Notes: generated by a model not told the origin, from the letters alone. Shown: positions 1 to 8,469, numbered from the stretch's first letter. The stretch: DNA of 59,974 nt from Glaciecola sp049650345 (GCA_049650345.1 JBARZY010000042.1:1-59974), one strand, 5' to 3'. Program-made: numbers and translations.

Positions 1-98
1 GTGTATTACAAACCATGATTGGTAAGGATGAGCTTTTTGACGGAACAATTACGCTACAGGCACAAAATAAACATAAAAACAAAGTGATTAAAATATAG
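1..98 (+). CDS. 3' end of an unidentified gene (partial)
   Basis: The frame beginning at base 3 is open from the window edge to a TAG at 96-98 and encodes a C-terminal tail ending KNKVIKI. Only about 31 residues are visible, too few to assign a family. A rho-independent terminator-like hairpin follows directly, which supports this being the end of a real gene converging on the next one. The other two forward frames stop within the first 25 bases. Confidence 0.5.
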   Translation, partial: VLQTMIGKDELFDGTITLQAQNKHKNKVIKI

Positions 99-107
99 AG
101 AACATTA

Positions 108-137
108 GCGATACACTTATAAAAGTGTATCGCTTCA
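108..137. terminator. Bidirectional terminator hairpin
   Basis: GCGATACACTT (108-118) and AAGTGTATCGC (123-133) form a perfect 11-bp stem with a 4-nt loop. It lies between two convergent genes. There is an A-rich stretch on the left side and a T-containing tail on the right, so it could stop transcription from both directions. Confidence 0.7.
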
Positions 138-144
138 TTATTTG

Positions 145-1590
145 TTAATTACTTCTTTCTTCTAATATCTTACGTAAATCGTTTTTTGTTTTTTGAGATA
201 TATTTTCATTATTTAAAGTTGATGCAAGCAGGCTGGTAAACTCGAGTTTTTGCTTCATCAAGGCTTGTTTGACTCGTTCATTTGGACTCTGCCCAACAAT
301 ACTCTCCAGACCATCTATGAATGATTGCAATATGCGGGTAATTAGCCCCCCGCCAAAGCCGCCAACAATAGCTAAAAAGTACATTGGGATTGACGCTGAC
401 ACATTTAATACCTCAGAGGGGAGTAAAGTAATAACGATACCTGACAAAGTCCCGCTTAAATATCGTAAAACATAACTTGATGTATGCGCCGCGTCGAAAT
501 TACGATCTCTTAAATATGGACGAATTTCCATTAACAGCTTTAGTCCTGCACCAATAAGGGCAAATAGTACTAAGTGAAACGGAGTCACTACTATGTTTGT
601 CGTTGTATCATCAACATCACTAAGTTGTCTTTGTTGAATCATGGCCTTCAAAGACGAACGCAAAGCAGAAAGTAACAAATCAAATTCATTGGCCGCGCTG
701 GCGCTATTCTTTTCTTGTTGTTTAGCAAAGCTTGAACGTAGATCGTCAGTTAGCAACTGCACCTGTTCTGACTGAAAATCGACAGGCGCATCAATAATTA
801 ACTCACTAATATTATTAAGCTTGGCCTCAACCGGTATACTTAAAATAATGTTGCTTTGGCGAAGAGACCGCTTGAAATCATCAAAATGTCTTTCAACTTC
901 TAAAGCCGCACTTTGTGAAAGCAGTTGCTGAGGGCCCATTGTTTTATCAATATAATTTTGCATAATACTGCTAGCAAACATTAAGCAGATAAACGTTATT
1001 ATACTAATGATAGATGCTATCCATGTGCCTCTGTTTCTAGACACGTTTAACTTTGCTGTGCCAATATTAGCGGGAATTGCAGGCTTGATTTTTTGTACTA
1101 GTTGGTTGAAAGCATTTATCAGACTATTTGCTCCTAAATGCAAGAGTTCGTTACCATTTTTATCTATTATTTCGATATCTTGGTTGCTATCTAAATTAGG
1201 GTAGCGCTGAATGACTTCCCCTATACTTGGTGTGGATATGTCAATGCCACGGCTTGTGCAATATTTGATCATATCGAACACTTTTGATCTAAGGGCTACT
1301 GGAGTAATGCTAGTGTCAGCTGGCAGTAACGTTAGCTCTTTATCAGCAAAACTATCGATAGGATGTGTAACTGGTTCATCAGAGGTTTTAGCAAGCTCAC
1401 TCGGTGTTGAATAGCTATGGTCAGCACCTTTTTTACTGGTGACGGGTTGTTGATAACTTGGTGGTTGTACATTTGACTCTGTCTCAATAGGGTTAATATT
1501 ATGAGTTCTTTCATTAGTAGTTTCTAAAAGAACTTCGGGTTCGTTATTGAGATTGTCTTTAGGGTCGGGTGATATGTCTACGAGTTTCAT
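145..1590 (-). CDS. Multi-span membrane protein of unknown function
   Basis: I do not recognise the family of this 481-residue protein. The first 90 residues are polar and probably disordered. Residues about 95-170 look like a small soluble domain. A hydrophobic helix spans about 190-210, followed by a charged, helix-rich segment (220-325) probably outside the membrane. More hydrophobic stretches lie at about 335-353, 376-392 and 401-418; the last is glycine-rich (AIVGGFGGGLITR). The C-terminal 50 residues are polar and helical. It is divergent from another unrecognised membrane protein (1951-2997) across 360 bp, so the two may share control and function. No catalytic motif is visible. Confidence 0.7.
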   Translation of the reverse strand: MKLVDISPDPKDNLNNEPEVLLETTNERTHNINPIETESNVQPPSYQQPVTSKKGADHSYSTPSELAKTSDEPVTHPIDSFADKELTLLPADTSITPVALRSKVFDMIKYCTSRGIDISTPSIGEVIQRYPNLDSNQDIEIIDKNGNELLHLGANSLINAFNQLVQKIKPAIPANIGTAKLNVSRNRGTWIASIISIITFICLMFASSIMQNYIDKTMGPQQLLSQSAALEVERHFDDFKRSLRQSNIILSIPVEAKLNNISELIIDAPVDFQSEQVQLLTDDLRSSFAKQQEKNSASAANEFDLLLSALRSSLKAMIQQRQLSDVDDTTTNIVVTPFHLVLFALIGAGLKLLMEIRPYLRDRNFDAAHTSSYVLRYLSGTLSGIVITLLPSEVLNVSASIPMYFLAIVGGFGGGLITRILQSFIDGLESIVGQSPNERVKQALMKQKLEFTSLLASTLNNENISQKTKNDLRKILEERSN

Positions 1591-1950
1591 AACTAATATT
1601 CCTTTAGGTAATTGCCGTTCCTACTCCCCCGACTGCTGTTTTAATGTATCACGAATTTCGCGGCGGTTACTAGGTGTTCTAGTACTCTTCTGATTCAAAA
1701 ATTTACGCCTGCACAAATGAAATACGTGATACATAAAGAGCAAAAGAAGATATTCGGTACTTTACTTTCTAGGTAGCACGTGATCTCCTCGATAAGGACC
1801 TTTAATTTCTACGAGGAGTTATATATGCCATATGCCGGCTAAGTACTGTGAATATTCAAGATATTTTTACATAAATATCTTTTATTTAAGATTGGAGTTA
1901 AATGTATGTAATGATAGTTTAAATTTTTAAATACATGTTATTGAGTACTT
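1591..1950. promoter_or_regulatory. Divergent intergenic region with possible leader/attenuator
   Basis: This 360-bp space must hold promoters for both flanking genes. On the plus strand, CTCCTCG (1785-1791) can pair with CGAGGAG (1812-1818). The second arm is also a strong Shine-Dalgarno sequence for a 5-codon frame, ATG at 1825 to TAA at 1840-1842 (MPYAG). A second perfect inverted repeat (AAGATATTT at 1858-1866, AAATATCTT at 1873-1881) followed by T-rich sequence lies just after it. The arrangement resembles a leader peptide plus hairpins upstream of the 348-residue gene. This is inference from sequence only. Confidence 0.35.
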
Positions 1951-2997
1951 ATGGAAGAGAAAACTACAATCCTTTCTCATATCGAGCTAATTGCATTATT
2001 TATTACTTTAGCCATCGGAGTATTGACGCAGTTTTTTGACACACGTCAAGAGGTTGAGAATGAAAACGGTGAGAAAATTAAAATTATTACACCTGCAGGA
2101 AAGGTTGCACTTAGTTTCATGCTAATTTCAACGATTATTGCAATTGTTGTATACGCAATAAAGCAATCAGAAGAGAGTCTTAAAAATACCCAACAAAACA
2201 ATTTACATAAGTTACTCGATGATAATCATACAAGTGTGGTGAAAAGCTTTGATGCGTTAAAAACAGAGTTAAAAGAGCGACACGTAGCTAACATCTTCAA
2301 CGCTGAAGAAAATCGTAAAATATTAATACACGCTTTAAATCAAAATCAAGAAGATATCATTGATTACCAAACCAAAATCATCGCACAACTGAACAATAAA
2401 CATTTATCTCCGCAAGATACAATAGCACAAGTGTCAAATATAACGCGAACTGCTACCGAGAAATTAGAAAAGACGCTAGCGGACGCAGAACAAAAAGTCG
2501 TTAAAGCATTTTATTATCATTATGAGATTGCCTTCAAAAATATCGATCTGACCCAGTGCGAAACCTTTAAAGCAAATAAATCAGCACCAGACGGAGTTTA
2601 TTGGGATATAAAGGTAAATGGGGAAACGTTCAGCGAGAGAAGTCCTAAGGACCATATTAAGACCGAAGACATTCAAGGTAATATAATTCAAATAGACAAA
2701 CCCTATGCCACGTTAATATCCAGCTCAATACAAGACAATTTGACCTTTACTTTCTCTGGTTATGTAAGGGAACTCACCGGGCGCAGTTGGTTTAATCGTT
2801 ATTATCAATATCGACAGCCAAACAAGATTAATTCGACTCGTCTTTTTAACAGTATGGATACGATAACCAGGGATGAGAACTACCAAGATGCTGTTGAGCA
2901 GGTTGTGACGAAATCATTTACGTTAGATGAATTTGCTACGGATGATGATAACTGTGTGCTTGCTCTAAGCGGTCAAGTAAGACGAACGGTGTTGTGA
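1951..2997 (+). CDS. Membrane-anchored protein of unknown function
   Basis: This 348-residue protein is not recognised. Two hydrophobic segments sit near the N-terminus (about 10-28 and 49-68), separated by a short charged loop containing EVENENGEK. A long, charged, helix-forming region with probable coiled coil follows (about 70-190). The C-terminal domain (about 200-348) looks globular, with many aromatic residues. Topology and length suggest a signalling or scaffold protein with a large soluble domain. It is divergent from the membrane protein at 145-1590 and carries no known catalytic motif. An ATG start at 1951 fits the first membrane helix. Confidence 0.7.
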   Translation: MEEKTTILSHIELIALFITLAIGVLTQFFDTRQEVENENGEKIKIITPAGKVALSFMLISTIIAIVVYAIKQSEESLKNTQQNNLHKLLDDNHTSVVKSFDALKTELKERHVANIFNAEENRKILIHALNQNQEDIIDYQTKIIAQLNNKHLSPQDTIAQVSNITRTATEKLEKTLADAEQKVVKAFYYHYEIAFKNIDLTQCETFKANKSAPDGVYWDIKVNGETFSERSPKDHIKTEDIQGNIIQIDKPYATLISSSIQDNLTFTFSGYVRELTGRSWFNRYYQYRQPNKINSTRLFNSMDTITRDENYQDAVEQVVTKSFTLDEFATDDDNCVLALSGQVRRTVL

Positions 2998-3156
2998 AGT
3001 AAGTGAAGAAATATCATTATGGTCAGGGTGGGTATGCTTGCGTTTGACTAAAACATACAAATAGCCAATTTGTGCCCTTGTCAGACTGCATACTTATCAA
3101 GTTACACTAAATATTTTTGATTCGGTGCCGTTAAAACGCTAGATCTGTAGCCTTTC

Positions 3157-4512
3157 ATGAGCCATACGTATATGGATAACAATAACTACACCGATTCGCT
3201 TACCCAGCTATTGAATAGAGCGGGTTTAGAACATGAATTAGCGCAGTACGATATCAACGCGAAGCACGACCTGAAAACAGCGTTTACTGTGCAGATTTCA
3301 AAGTTTGGACAAATTAATACGGGATTGGGCTCTAATTCTGCAAATAAAGTGATTGTTAAAATAGCTAAGCGCCTCAAGTCTCTTTTCCCTTACGCGATAA
3401 TAATAGCTCGAACACATGGCGATCATTTTTTTGTTGCTTTTAACGATGATCATGTCGTTGAAGAACAGCTTGAAAAGCTCTTGGACTTTACTCAAAGGCC
3501 TCTAATTGTTATGGGGAAAGTAATGGTTCTTAGCGTGAAAGTAGGTTATGTAGGTAAAACTATTCAACCGCCTAATTATTTGAGTTTTTTACATGCTAGT
3601 GAGATAGCGGTAGACCAAGCCAAACGATTACAAATTCTTTCATGCGAATATTCACCAGAGTTACAACAGGCAGCTATTGATTCCCATGAACTAGAAAATA
3701 CGCTCAGGGTGTCGTTGGTACAGCGTCATTTTGAGTTGCACAACGCACAAGTCAACGATGAATTCTTCCTACAATATCAGCCAATCGTTAACATACATTC
3801 GGGAAAAGTTGAATATTTTGAAGCGCTACTTAGATGGCAGCATCCATTGGATGGTAATATTTCGCCAGCCGTATTTATACCTGTAGCCGAGCAAATTCAA
3901 GCAATTGATGTGTTAGGTATATGGGTTATGGGTCGTGCTATCGCAGATGCCAAGCAGTGGAATGCCACTGCTCAAGGCAAAGGAGTGGGCGTAAGTATCA
4001 ATGTGAGCCCGTTGCAATTTGATAAACCTGATATCTTACTGGGGGCTTTATCTAAAGCACTAGAGATTAACGATTTTTCACCAGAGTTGGTAAAAATTGA
4101 AATTACAGAAACATCGGCTTTTTCTGAAAATTTAGCAGATGCCTTAAACCAGCTGAAACAAGTTGGCTGTGAAATCGCCCTTGATGATTTTGGCACTGGA
4201 TATTCGTCTCTTACCCAAATAAACGCGCTACCTCTTGAATACTTAAAGTTAGATCGCTCGTTCATAAAAGACCTAACAGGTACCGAAAAAGCGACTGAAA
4301 ATGCAAGCTTCCGTTTGACGGAGGGCATTTTGAACATTGCTAGCACGTTTAATTTAACTTCTGTAGTTGAGGGAGTAGAAACTGCTGAACAATTGACTTT
4401 ATTAAAAGACATGGGGGCGCAATTAATTCAAGGCTACTACTTCTCCAAACCATTACCCGTTGAACAAGTTTCAGGCTATTTATTAAACAACAACATTAAG
4501 GTTAATTTATGA
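3157..4512 (+). CDS. c-di-GMP phosphodiesterase, degenerate GGDEF plus EAL
   Basis: A 451-residue cytoplasmic protein. The N-terminal GGDEF-like domain (about 10-170) has HGDHF at 87-91 in place of GGDEF, so cyclase activity is not expected. The EAL domain (about 195-448) keeps the catalytic set: EALLRW at 222-227, INVSPLQF near 281, EITET at 315-319, DDFGTGYS at 343-350, LKLDRSFI at 363-370 and EGVET at 405-409. An active phosphodiesterase that hydrolyses c-di-GMP to pGpG is therefore expected. No sensory domain or membrane helix is present. The stop codon overlaps the start of a BLUF photoreceptor gene by four bases (ATGA), which suggests that light input comes from that partner. Confidence 0.9.
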   Translation: MSHTYMDNNNYTDSLTQLLNRAGLEHELAQYDINAKHDLKTAFTVQISKFGQINTGLGSNSANKVIVKIAKRLKSLFPYAIIIARTHGDHFFVAFNDDHVVEEQLEKLLDFTQRPLIVMGKVMVLSVKVGYVGKTIQPPNYLSFLHASEIAVDQAKRLQILSCEYSPELQQAAIDSHELENTLRVSLVQRHFELHNAQVNDEFFLQYQPIVNIHSGKVEYFEALLRWQHPLDGNISPAVFIPVAEQIQAIDVLGIWVMGRAIADAKQWNATAQGKGVGVSINVSPLQFDKPDILLGALSKALEINDFSPELVKIEITETSAFSENLADALNQLKQVGCEIALDDFGTGYSSLTQINALPLEYLKLDRSFIKDLTGTEKATENASFRLTEGILNIASTFNLTSVVEGVETAEQLTLLKDMGAQLIQGYYFSKPLPVEQVSGYLLNNNIKVNL

Positions 4513-4955
4513 GCGAACTATATAATTTAGCTTACATTAGTAAAAGCGCACTAGGCGAAAATCAAGAAGAAATAGAAGAAGAAGTGAAACGTATCTTAGC
4601 GTCAGCGCATCGTAACAATCCTGAAAAGGGGATTACAGGCGCCCTATTATATTCTGGCGGGTGGTTTTGCCAAGTAGTAGAAGGCACTGAGGATGCACTT
4701 GATGAACTATTTGAAACCATACAAATGGATCCAAGACACAAACAGGCCACAGTACTTCATTTTGAGCCTATAGAATCGCGCAGTTTCGACGAATGGGCCA
4801 TGGCATATGCTGGAGTATGTTCCGATGTCCCATTTGATATAGATGGTGTACTACAATCAAAGAATGACCTGAAAATGAAAGAAACGGGTCAAAACTTAGT
4901 TAACACGTTAGAAAGCATAGTTAATGGTCACGAAAAGACCGATCAAACAGGTTAA
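4509..4955 (+). CDS. BLUF-domain blue-light photoreceptor
   Basis: A 148-residue protein whose first 100 residues form a BLUF (sensor of blue light using FAD) domain. The key residues of the flavin photocycle align with AppA: Tyr9 (Y21), Asn37 (N45), Gln55 (Q63), Trp96 (W104) and Met98 (M106), with the same spacing from N45 onward. The family motif GITGALLY and the VVEG stretch after the glutamine are intact. The remaining 48 residues are polar and may contact a partner. The gene is translationally coupled to the upstream EAL phosphodiesterase (ATGA overlap). The known analogue is the PapB (BLUF)/PapA (EAL) pair, in which the BLUF protein controls c-di-GMP breakdown. That role here is inferred. 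Confidence 0.92.
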   Translation: MSELYNLAYISKSALGENQEEIEEEVKRILASAHRNNPEKGITGALLYSGGWFCQVVEGTEDALDELFETIQMDPRHKQATVLHFEPIESRSFDEWAMAYAGVCSDVPFDIDGVLQSKNDLKMKETGQNLVNTLESIVNGHEKTDQTG

Positions 4956-5007
4956 TTACTGTTTATAAAAGAGGACTAGAATCTTCATGCTGTGGTTAAA
5001 TCCAACT

Positions 5008-5032
5008 GTAAAGAAATGTAAAGCAGTGTAAA
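5008..5032 (+). promoter_or_regulatory. Three tandem GTAAA half-sites (CpxR-box-like)
   Basis: GTAAA occurs at 5008-5012, 5018-5022 and 5028-5032, each separated by exactly five bases. This is the layout of the CpxR consensus GTAAA-N5-GTAAA, extended to three half-sites on one face of the helix. It lies about 135 bp before the start of the sulfotransferase-like gene. An OmpR-family regulator of the CpxR type is a reasonable inference. No cpxR gene lies in this window. Confidence 0.45.
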
Positions 5033-5166
5033 GCCTCAGTCCCTTTTATTGCGTGGCATTGGCTGCTACCTTACCCTCTGTTCTGTTGAGCAATCAGCTC
5101 ACATAAATGCTTAGCGGCAAACAGCAATGTTTGCCTGTTTTCAACATTTTGAAATTCAGGACAGTC

Positions 5167-5949
5167 ATGTTTCAGCAGATTCACATAGTCGCGTGTTCGC
5201 CGCGAACCGGCACTACACTTTTACATGAAGCGATGGTGACGTGCTTTAAGGTTGATAAGCATTATGACCATGAGGTGCGCTTCAACCAATCAACTGCTGA
5301 ACGTAGTCAGGTGCTTGTTACTAAACGGCCTAAAGACACGTATTACATGTCAAAAGTGCTTGGCAATACGCCTGGCTTACATACCATCTATTTATTGCGT
5401 GACCCTCGCGATGCAATTGTGAGTCGTCATGGTAAAGACAAATCTAAATTCTATTCTAATATACCCTTGTGGCGCGATTTACATGCACATGGGAAAGCGT
5501 TACAAGGTTTTGATAATTGTTTAGTTATTCGCTATGAAGATTTTGTGACTAACCCTGATGCCTGTCAAAAACGAATTCAACAAAAGTTTCCATGGCTTAA
5601 AAAGCTGCATGATTTTTCAGCCTACCATGAGCATGCAAAGGTGTCTGAAGGTTCATCGCAGGCACTAAACGGTGTTCGTCCTATTTCGCCTGCCAGTATC
5701 GGTTTATGGAAAAAGAACCTAGGACGCGTTAAAGCTCAGCAAGCACTTCATGGTTCGCTTACGCCTGAATTAATTGAGTGTGGATATGAAACATCAGCAG
5801 ATTGGGAAGTACAGCTTAATGCAATTCCTGCTGACACAACCTCTAGTTATTATCATGAAAAGAAGAGTGTGTTGTCTAGGCTCTTATTAAAGCTTCACGG
5901 TGTGCAAAAAGTTGCATCGTTCAAGCGCTTGCGTAAAAATATTGTATAA
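5167..5949 (+). CDS. Small sulfotransferase-like protein
   Basis: The family is the PAPS-dependent sulfotransferase fold. A P-loop-like 5'-phosphosulfate motif, SPRTGTTLLHE, lies at 11-21, and a 3'-phosphate-binding motif, LLRDPRDAIVSRHG (Arg78, Ser86), lies at about 76-89. At 260 residues it is short but covers the core fold. The reading frame is open from 5107, but the ATG at 5167 is preferred because the conserved beta-strand begins directly there and AGGAC precedes it; an upstream ATG would add 20 poorly conserved residues. The acceptor substrate is unknown; carbohydrate or cell-surface sulfation is possible. It stands alone, behind a triple GTAAA element and before a terminator. Confidence 0.75.
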   Translation: MFQQIHIVACSPRTGTTLLHEAMVTCFKVDKHYDHEVRFNQSTAERSQVLVTKRPKDTYYMSKVLGNTPGLHTIYLLRDPRDAIVSRHGKDKSKFYSNIPLWRDLHAHGKALQGFDNCLVIRYEDFVTNPDACQKRIQQKFPWLKKLHDFSAYHEHAKVSEGSSQALNGVRPISPASIGLWKKNLGRVKAQQALHGSLTPELIECGYETSADWEVQLNAIPADTTSSYYHEKKSVLSRLLLKLHGVQKVASFKRLRKNIV

Positions 5950-5974
5950 ATAATAAACATTAGTATAAAGAAAC

Positions 5975-6028
5975 AGCCGTATTAAGCGATACAATATAGT
6001 GTTTGTATTGTTTTTACGGCTTTATTTT
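5975..6028 (+). terminator. Terminator after sulfotransferase-like gene
   Basis: AGCCGTA (5975-5981) pairs with TACGGCT (6015-6021). A second helix inside it (ACAATA with TATTGT) extends the stem, and a T-rich tail follows. It lies just after the stop codon of the upstream gene. Confidence 0.55.
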
Positions 6029-6167
6029 TGACATTTAAGCCCGCCAATCAACTACGTATTCACAAACTAACATTTGAAGTTAACTCTGCATTAATATGAA
6101 AAAAATACAAAATGTACAAATAAAATGCTATTTAATACTTTAATCAGTAAAACAATAAGGCAAGCTT

Positions 6168-7268
6168 GTGGTGTCAACGCTATTTGATAGTACGCTTGAA
6201 CAATTTAAGCGAAAACTGGCTAGACAGCTTATGTCCGGTTTTACTTTGGTTATATGCGTTGGTTTACCTCTATCATTATTTAGGTGGTCAGAAATCGGTT
6301 TTCAGCCTATTTTTGTGCTCCACATTATTGTATCTATTGCGACGCTATGTTGCTATTTTCGGCCCAACAAAACGAATTACCATATTGATTTTGTTGTGCT
6401 TATTGTTATTTTAAGCAGCATGATTGTAGGCGGTATGTTCTCTTATGGTCTGCAAAGTGGTGTGATTACCTTTGCAACGTTTACTTCGTTTTTGTTTGCC
6501 ATATTGTGGGGTGTTAGGTCAGCAGTTTGGTTCTCGGTAGCTTGGTTCGGATTTGTATTATTATTAGGCTACCTCTTTGTTAATGATATTGTTGATTATA
6601 CGGTTCCCCCTGAAGTATATAGCGCAACATATGGCTCATGGGTAATTGTTGCAGTGGGGTCTTGTTTGTCAATTACCTTACTTTTAATAGGCGCACATCA
6701 AGGCTACTCAGCCTTAGTATCACAACTAAAAAAAATAGAGGCACAACAAGCAGAAATTGAATACTTGGCTAATCACGACACATTAACCGACTATTATGCG
6801 CCTAGACTCGCTATTCCAATGATTGAAGCCGCAATCAATCAGGCAAAACGAAACAACGCCAAAGTGGCTGTGGTGTTTGTTGACTTAAACGATTTTAAAC
6901 AAGTTAACGACAATTACGGGCACGACATAGGCGATAAGGTTATCGCCAAAAGTGCTACCTTACTAAAAGCCGAAATACGTGATGTGGATAGCGCAATAAG
7001 AGTGGGTGGCGATGAGTTTTTGTATATATTGTCAAACATTCATAATACGGATGAAGCAATTGAAATAGTAGAACGGCAAATCAATAGGTTGAACAGCTTC
7101 ACATCTATCAATAAACACCCCATCAATATTAGCGCTAGCGCTGGTCTTGCTATTTACCCCGACCACTCAGAAGACCCAAAGCAACTTCGCAGTTATGCAG
7201 ACAAAGCAATGTACGATCTGAAGCAGCACAAACAAGAGAGCATTAAGTTATTTTCTCAAGCCGATTAA
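6168..7268 (+). CDS. Membrane-bound diguanylate cyclase (GGDEF)
   Basis: A 366-residue protein with about six hydrophobic helices in residues 22-175, a short linker helix and a C-terminal GGDEF domain (about 195-362). The active-site motif GGDEF is intact at 280-284, and an allosteric inhibition site RxxD (RDVD, 271-274) stands at the canonical five-residue distance. It should make c-di-GMP at the inner membrane with product feedback. The substrate-binding FVDLNDFKQVND segment is also conserved. The start is GTG, with AAGG about 8 bases upstream. The last codons and the TAA lie inside a 60-bp perfect palindrome, so the C-terminal Gln-Ala-Asp overlaps a repeat element. Confidence 0.9.
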   Translation: MVSTLFDSTLEQFKRKLARQLMSGFTLVICVGLPLSLFRWSEIGFQPIFVLHIIVSIATLCCYFRPNKTNYHIDFVVLIVILSSMIVGGMFSYGLQSGVITFATFTSFLFAILWGVRSAVWFSVAWFGFVLLLGYLFVNDIVDYTVPPEVYSATYGSWVIVAVGSCLSITLLLIGAHQGYSALVSQLKKIEAQQAEIEYLANHDTLTDYYAPRLAIPMIEAAINQAKRNNAKVAVVFVDLNDFKQVNDNYGHDIGDKVIAKSATLLKAEIRDVDSAIRVGGDEFLYILSNIHNTDEAIEIVERQINRLNSFTSINKHPINISASAGLAIYPDHSEDPKQLRSYADKAMYDLKQHKQESIKLFSQAD

Positions 7269-7317
7269 AGTACTCTGACCCCATTAATTAATGGGGTCAG
7301 AGTACTTTAATCGGCTT
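7258..7317. repeat. 60-bp perfect palindrome with TCTGACCCC motif
   Basis: Two 30-base arms meet between 7287 and 7288 with no mismatch. The left arm carries AAGCCGATTAAAG followed by TACTCTGACCCCATTAA. The element starts within the last three codons of the diguanylate cyclase and contains its stop. From memory, the CTCTGACCCCATT core recurs in gammaproteobacterial intergenic repeats near REP-associated tyrosine transposases. No transposase is present here. It would also act as a very strong hairpin terminating transcription from both sides. Confidence 0.85.
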
Positions 7318-7328
7318 AACATCTACCT

Positions 7329-7736
7329 TTACGAACGCAACACTAATTTAGCAGCCAAAAAACACAACACACCGGGCATAACGACTTTCAGTACTTGTCT
7401 GTAAAGTTCGTGCTCGGGGTGAAGGGCAATGCTAAATAGGCCATATGAAGTTAAGCAAATCGCAAAGCCGAGCGCGCTTTGATAGCGTTTCTGTTTGCTA
7501 TGTTTGGTTATTAGTAAGGCAATAACAAACGTAGCCACCGCACCAATAACCATACTTGCTATTTGCACAAATTGGTCTTGTGATGCCAGTTCGGCCAAGG
7601 CGGTTTGTGATAGTTCAGCATGATTTTGCCCTGTTACCCAATATGACATAACAAGAATTGAAGCAATAACGGTAACCACAATATAGCTGGCAAAACCAAT
7701 AAATGAATAGCGCGTGAATAGGGGGTTAATAGACAT
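7329..7736 (-). CDS. Small four-helix membrane protein
   Basis: A 135-residue protein with four hydrophobic segments (about 12-32, 55-75, 88-106, 113-131) and no recognisable motif. AAGGAA lies about 7 bases before the ATG. It follows the membrane-tethered XRE regulator by 62 bp on the same strand, so the two probably form an operon in which this protein may be the signalling partner or target. The function is unknown. Confidence 0.65.
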   Translation of the reverse strand: MSINPLFTRYSFIGFASYIVVTVIASILVMSYWVTGQNHAELSQTALAELASQDQFVQIASMVIGAVATFVIALLITKHSKQKRYQSALGFAICLTSYGLFSIALHPEHELYRQVLKVVMPGVLCFLAAKLVLRS

Positions 7737-7798
7737 AATAATTCCTTAAGATGAGCCTTAATAAAAGTGTGTAAGTTAAATGAAGTAACGAGAGAGAC

Positions 7799-8281
7799 TT
7801 ACCAGTCAGAGAAGGAGATTAAGCCTTGCTTATATCCTTTGTATAGAATGGCAGCAACGCTACCCAGTAGGCTGATTGAAACCAATGCCTTGAGCATTTG
7901 AAAAGTTTCGTAGTCTATTTTGAGAGCATCATAAGCGCTAAATACGCCATACATGCCAAAAATATTAGCCGCCATTACCATAAACAAGCCTGCATAAAAC
8001 CGGATTTTGGCGTGCTTGTTGTGAGTGATAGCCTTAGAAGATTCGCTATCGTGTTCAGGCTGCCTCAATGTGCTTTGCTCAAGCTGAGGAAGTAAGTTGT
8101 CTAAATCAACTTCAAATACCGCCGCTAAACATTTTACGGTTTCTTGTGAAGCAACCGATTTTGATTCTACACGTTGTAAGGTGCGCAAACTTATACCGGC
8201 CATGTCGGCGAGTTGTTGTTGCGACCAACACTTTTGTTCGCGTAATTGTTTTACTGCTGTTGAATTTATTTGCATGTGCAT
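7799..8281 (-). CDS. Membrane-tethered XRE-family regulator
   Basis: Residues about 8-62 form a Cro/C1-type helix-turn-helix (REQKCWSQQQLADMAGI followed by SLRTLQRVES). After a polar linker, two hydrophobic helices (about 94-115 and 128-148) anchor the C-terminus, so DNA binding would happen at the inner membrane. The length of 160 residues fits other HTH-plus-two-helix proteins. GGAG lies about 8 bases before the first ATG. It is transcribed with the four-helix protein downstream and divergent from a PhoD-like phosphatase 188 bp away. The signal it senses is not evident. Confidence 0.75.
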   Translation of the reverse strand: MHMQINSTAVKQLREQKCWSQQQLADMAGISLRTLQRVESKSVASQETVKCLAAVFEVDLDNLLPQLEQSTLRQPEHDSESSKAITHNKHAKIRFYAGLFMVMAANIFGMYGVFSAYDALKIDYETFQMLKALVSISLLGSVAAILYKGYKQGLISFSDW

Positions 8282-8469
8282 TTTTAGGTCTCCATTGCTA
8301 AGTGCCTAATGACCTTAACAACAAATCCCCTCCTTACATGATGACAAAGTAGCGTAAATACTGCGTTACCAATATGACACTAAGCCGCCACTTGCGCAAC
8401 ACCACAGTTTATTTGTTTGATTTTATTATGTTATTCTTTAGTTTTATAAAACCTCTGGCTATGCTGACA

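Noticed and set aside
3972..4412. 146-codon minus-strand frame inside the EAL gene.
   Set aside because: A shadow of a well-supported EAL domain; no independent support.
5026..5039. A 14-base string, GTGTAAAGCCTCAG, is shared with 56199-56212.
   Set aside because: In 60 kb, a few identical 14-mers are expected by chance, and only one site has the tandem GTAAA layout.
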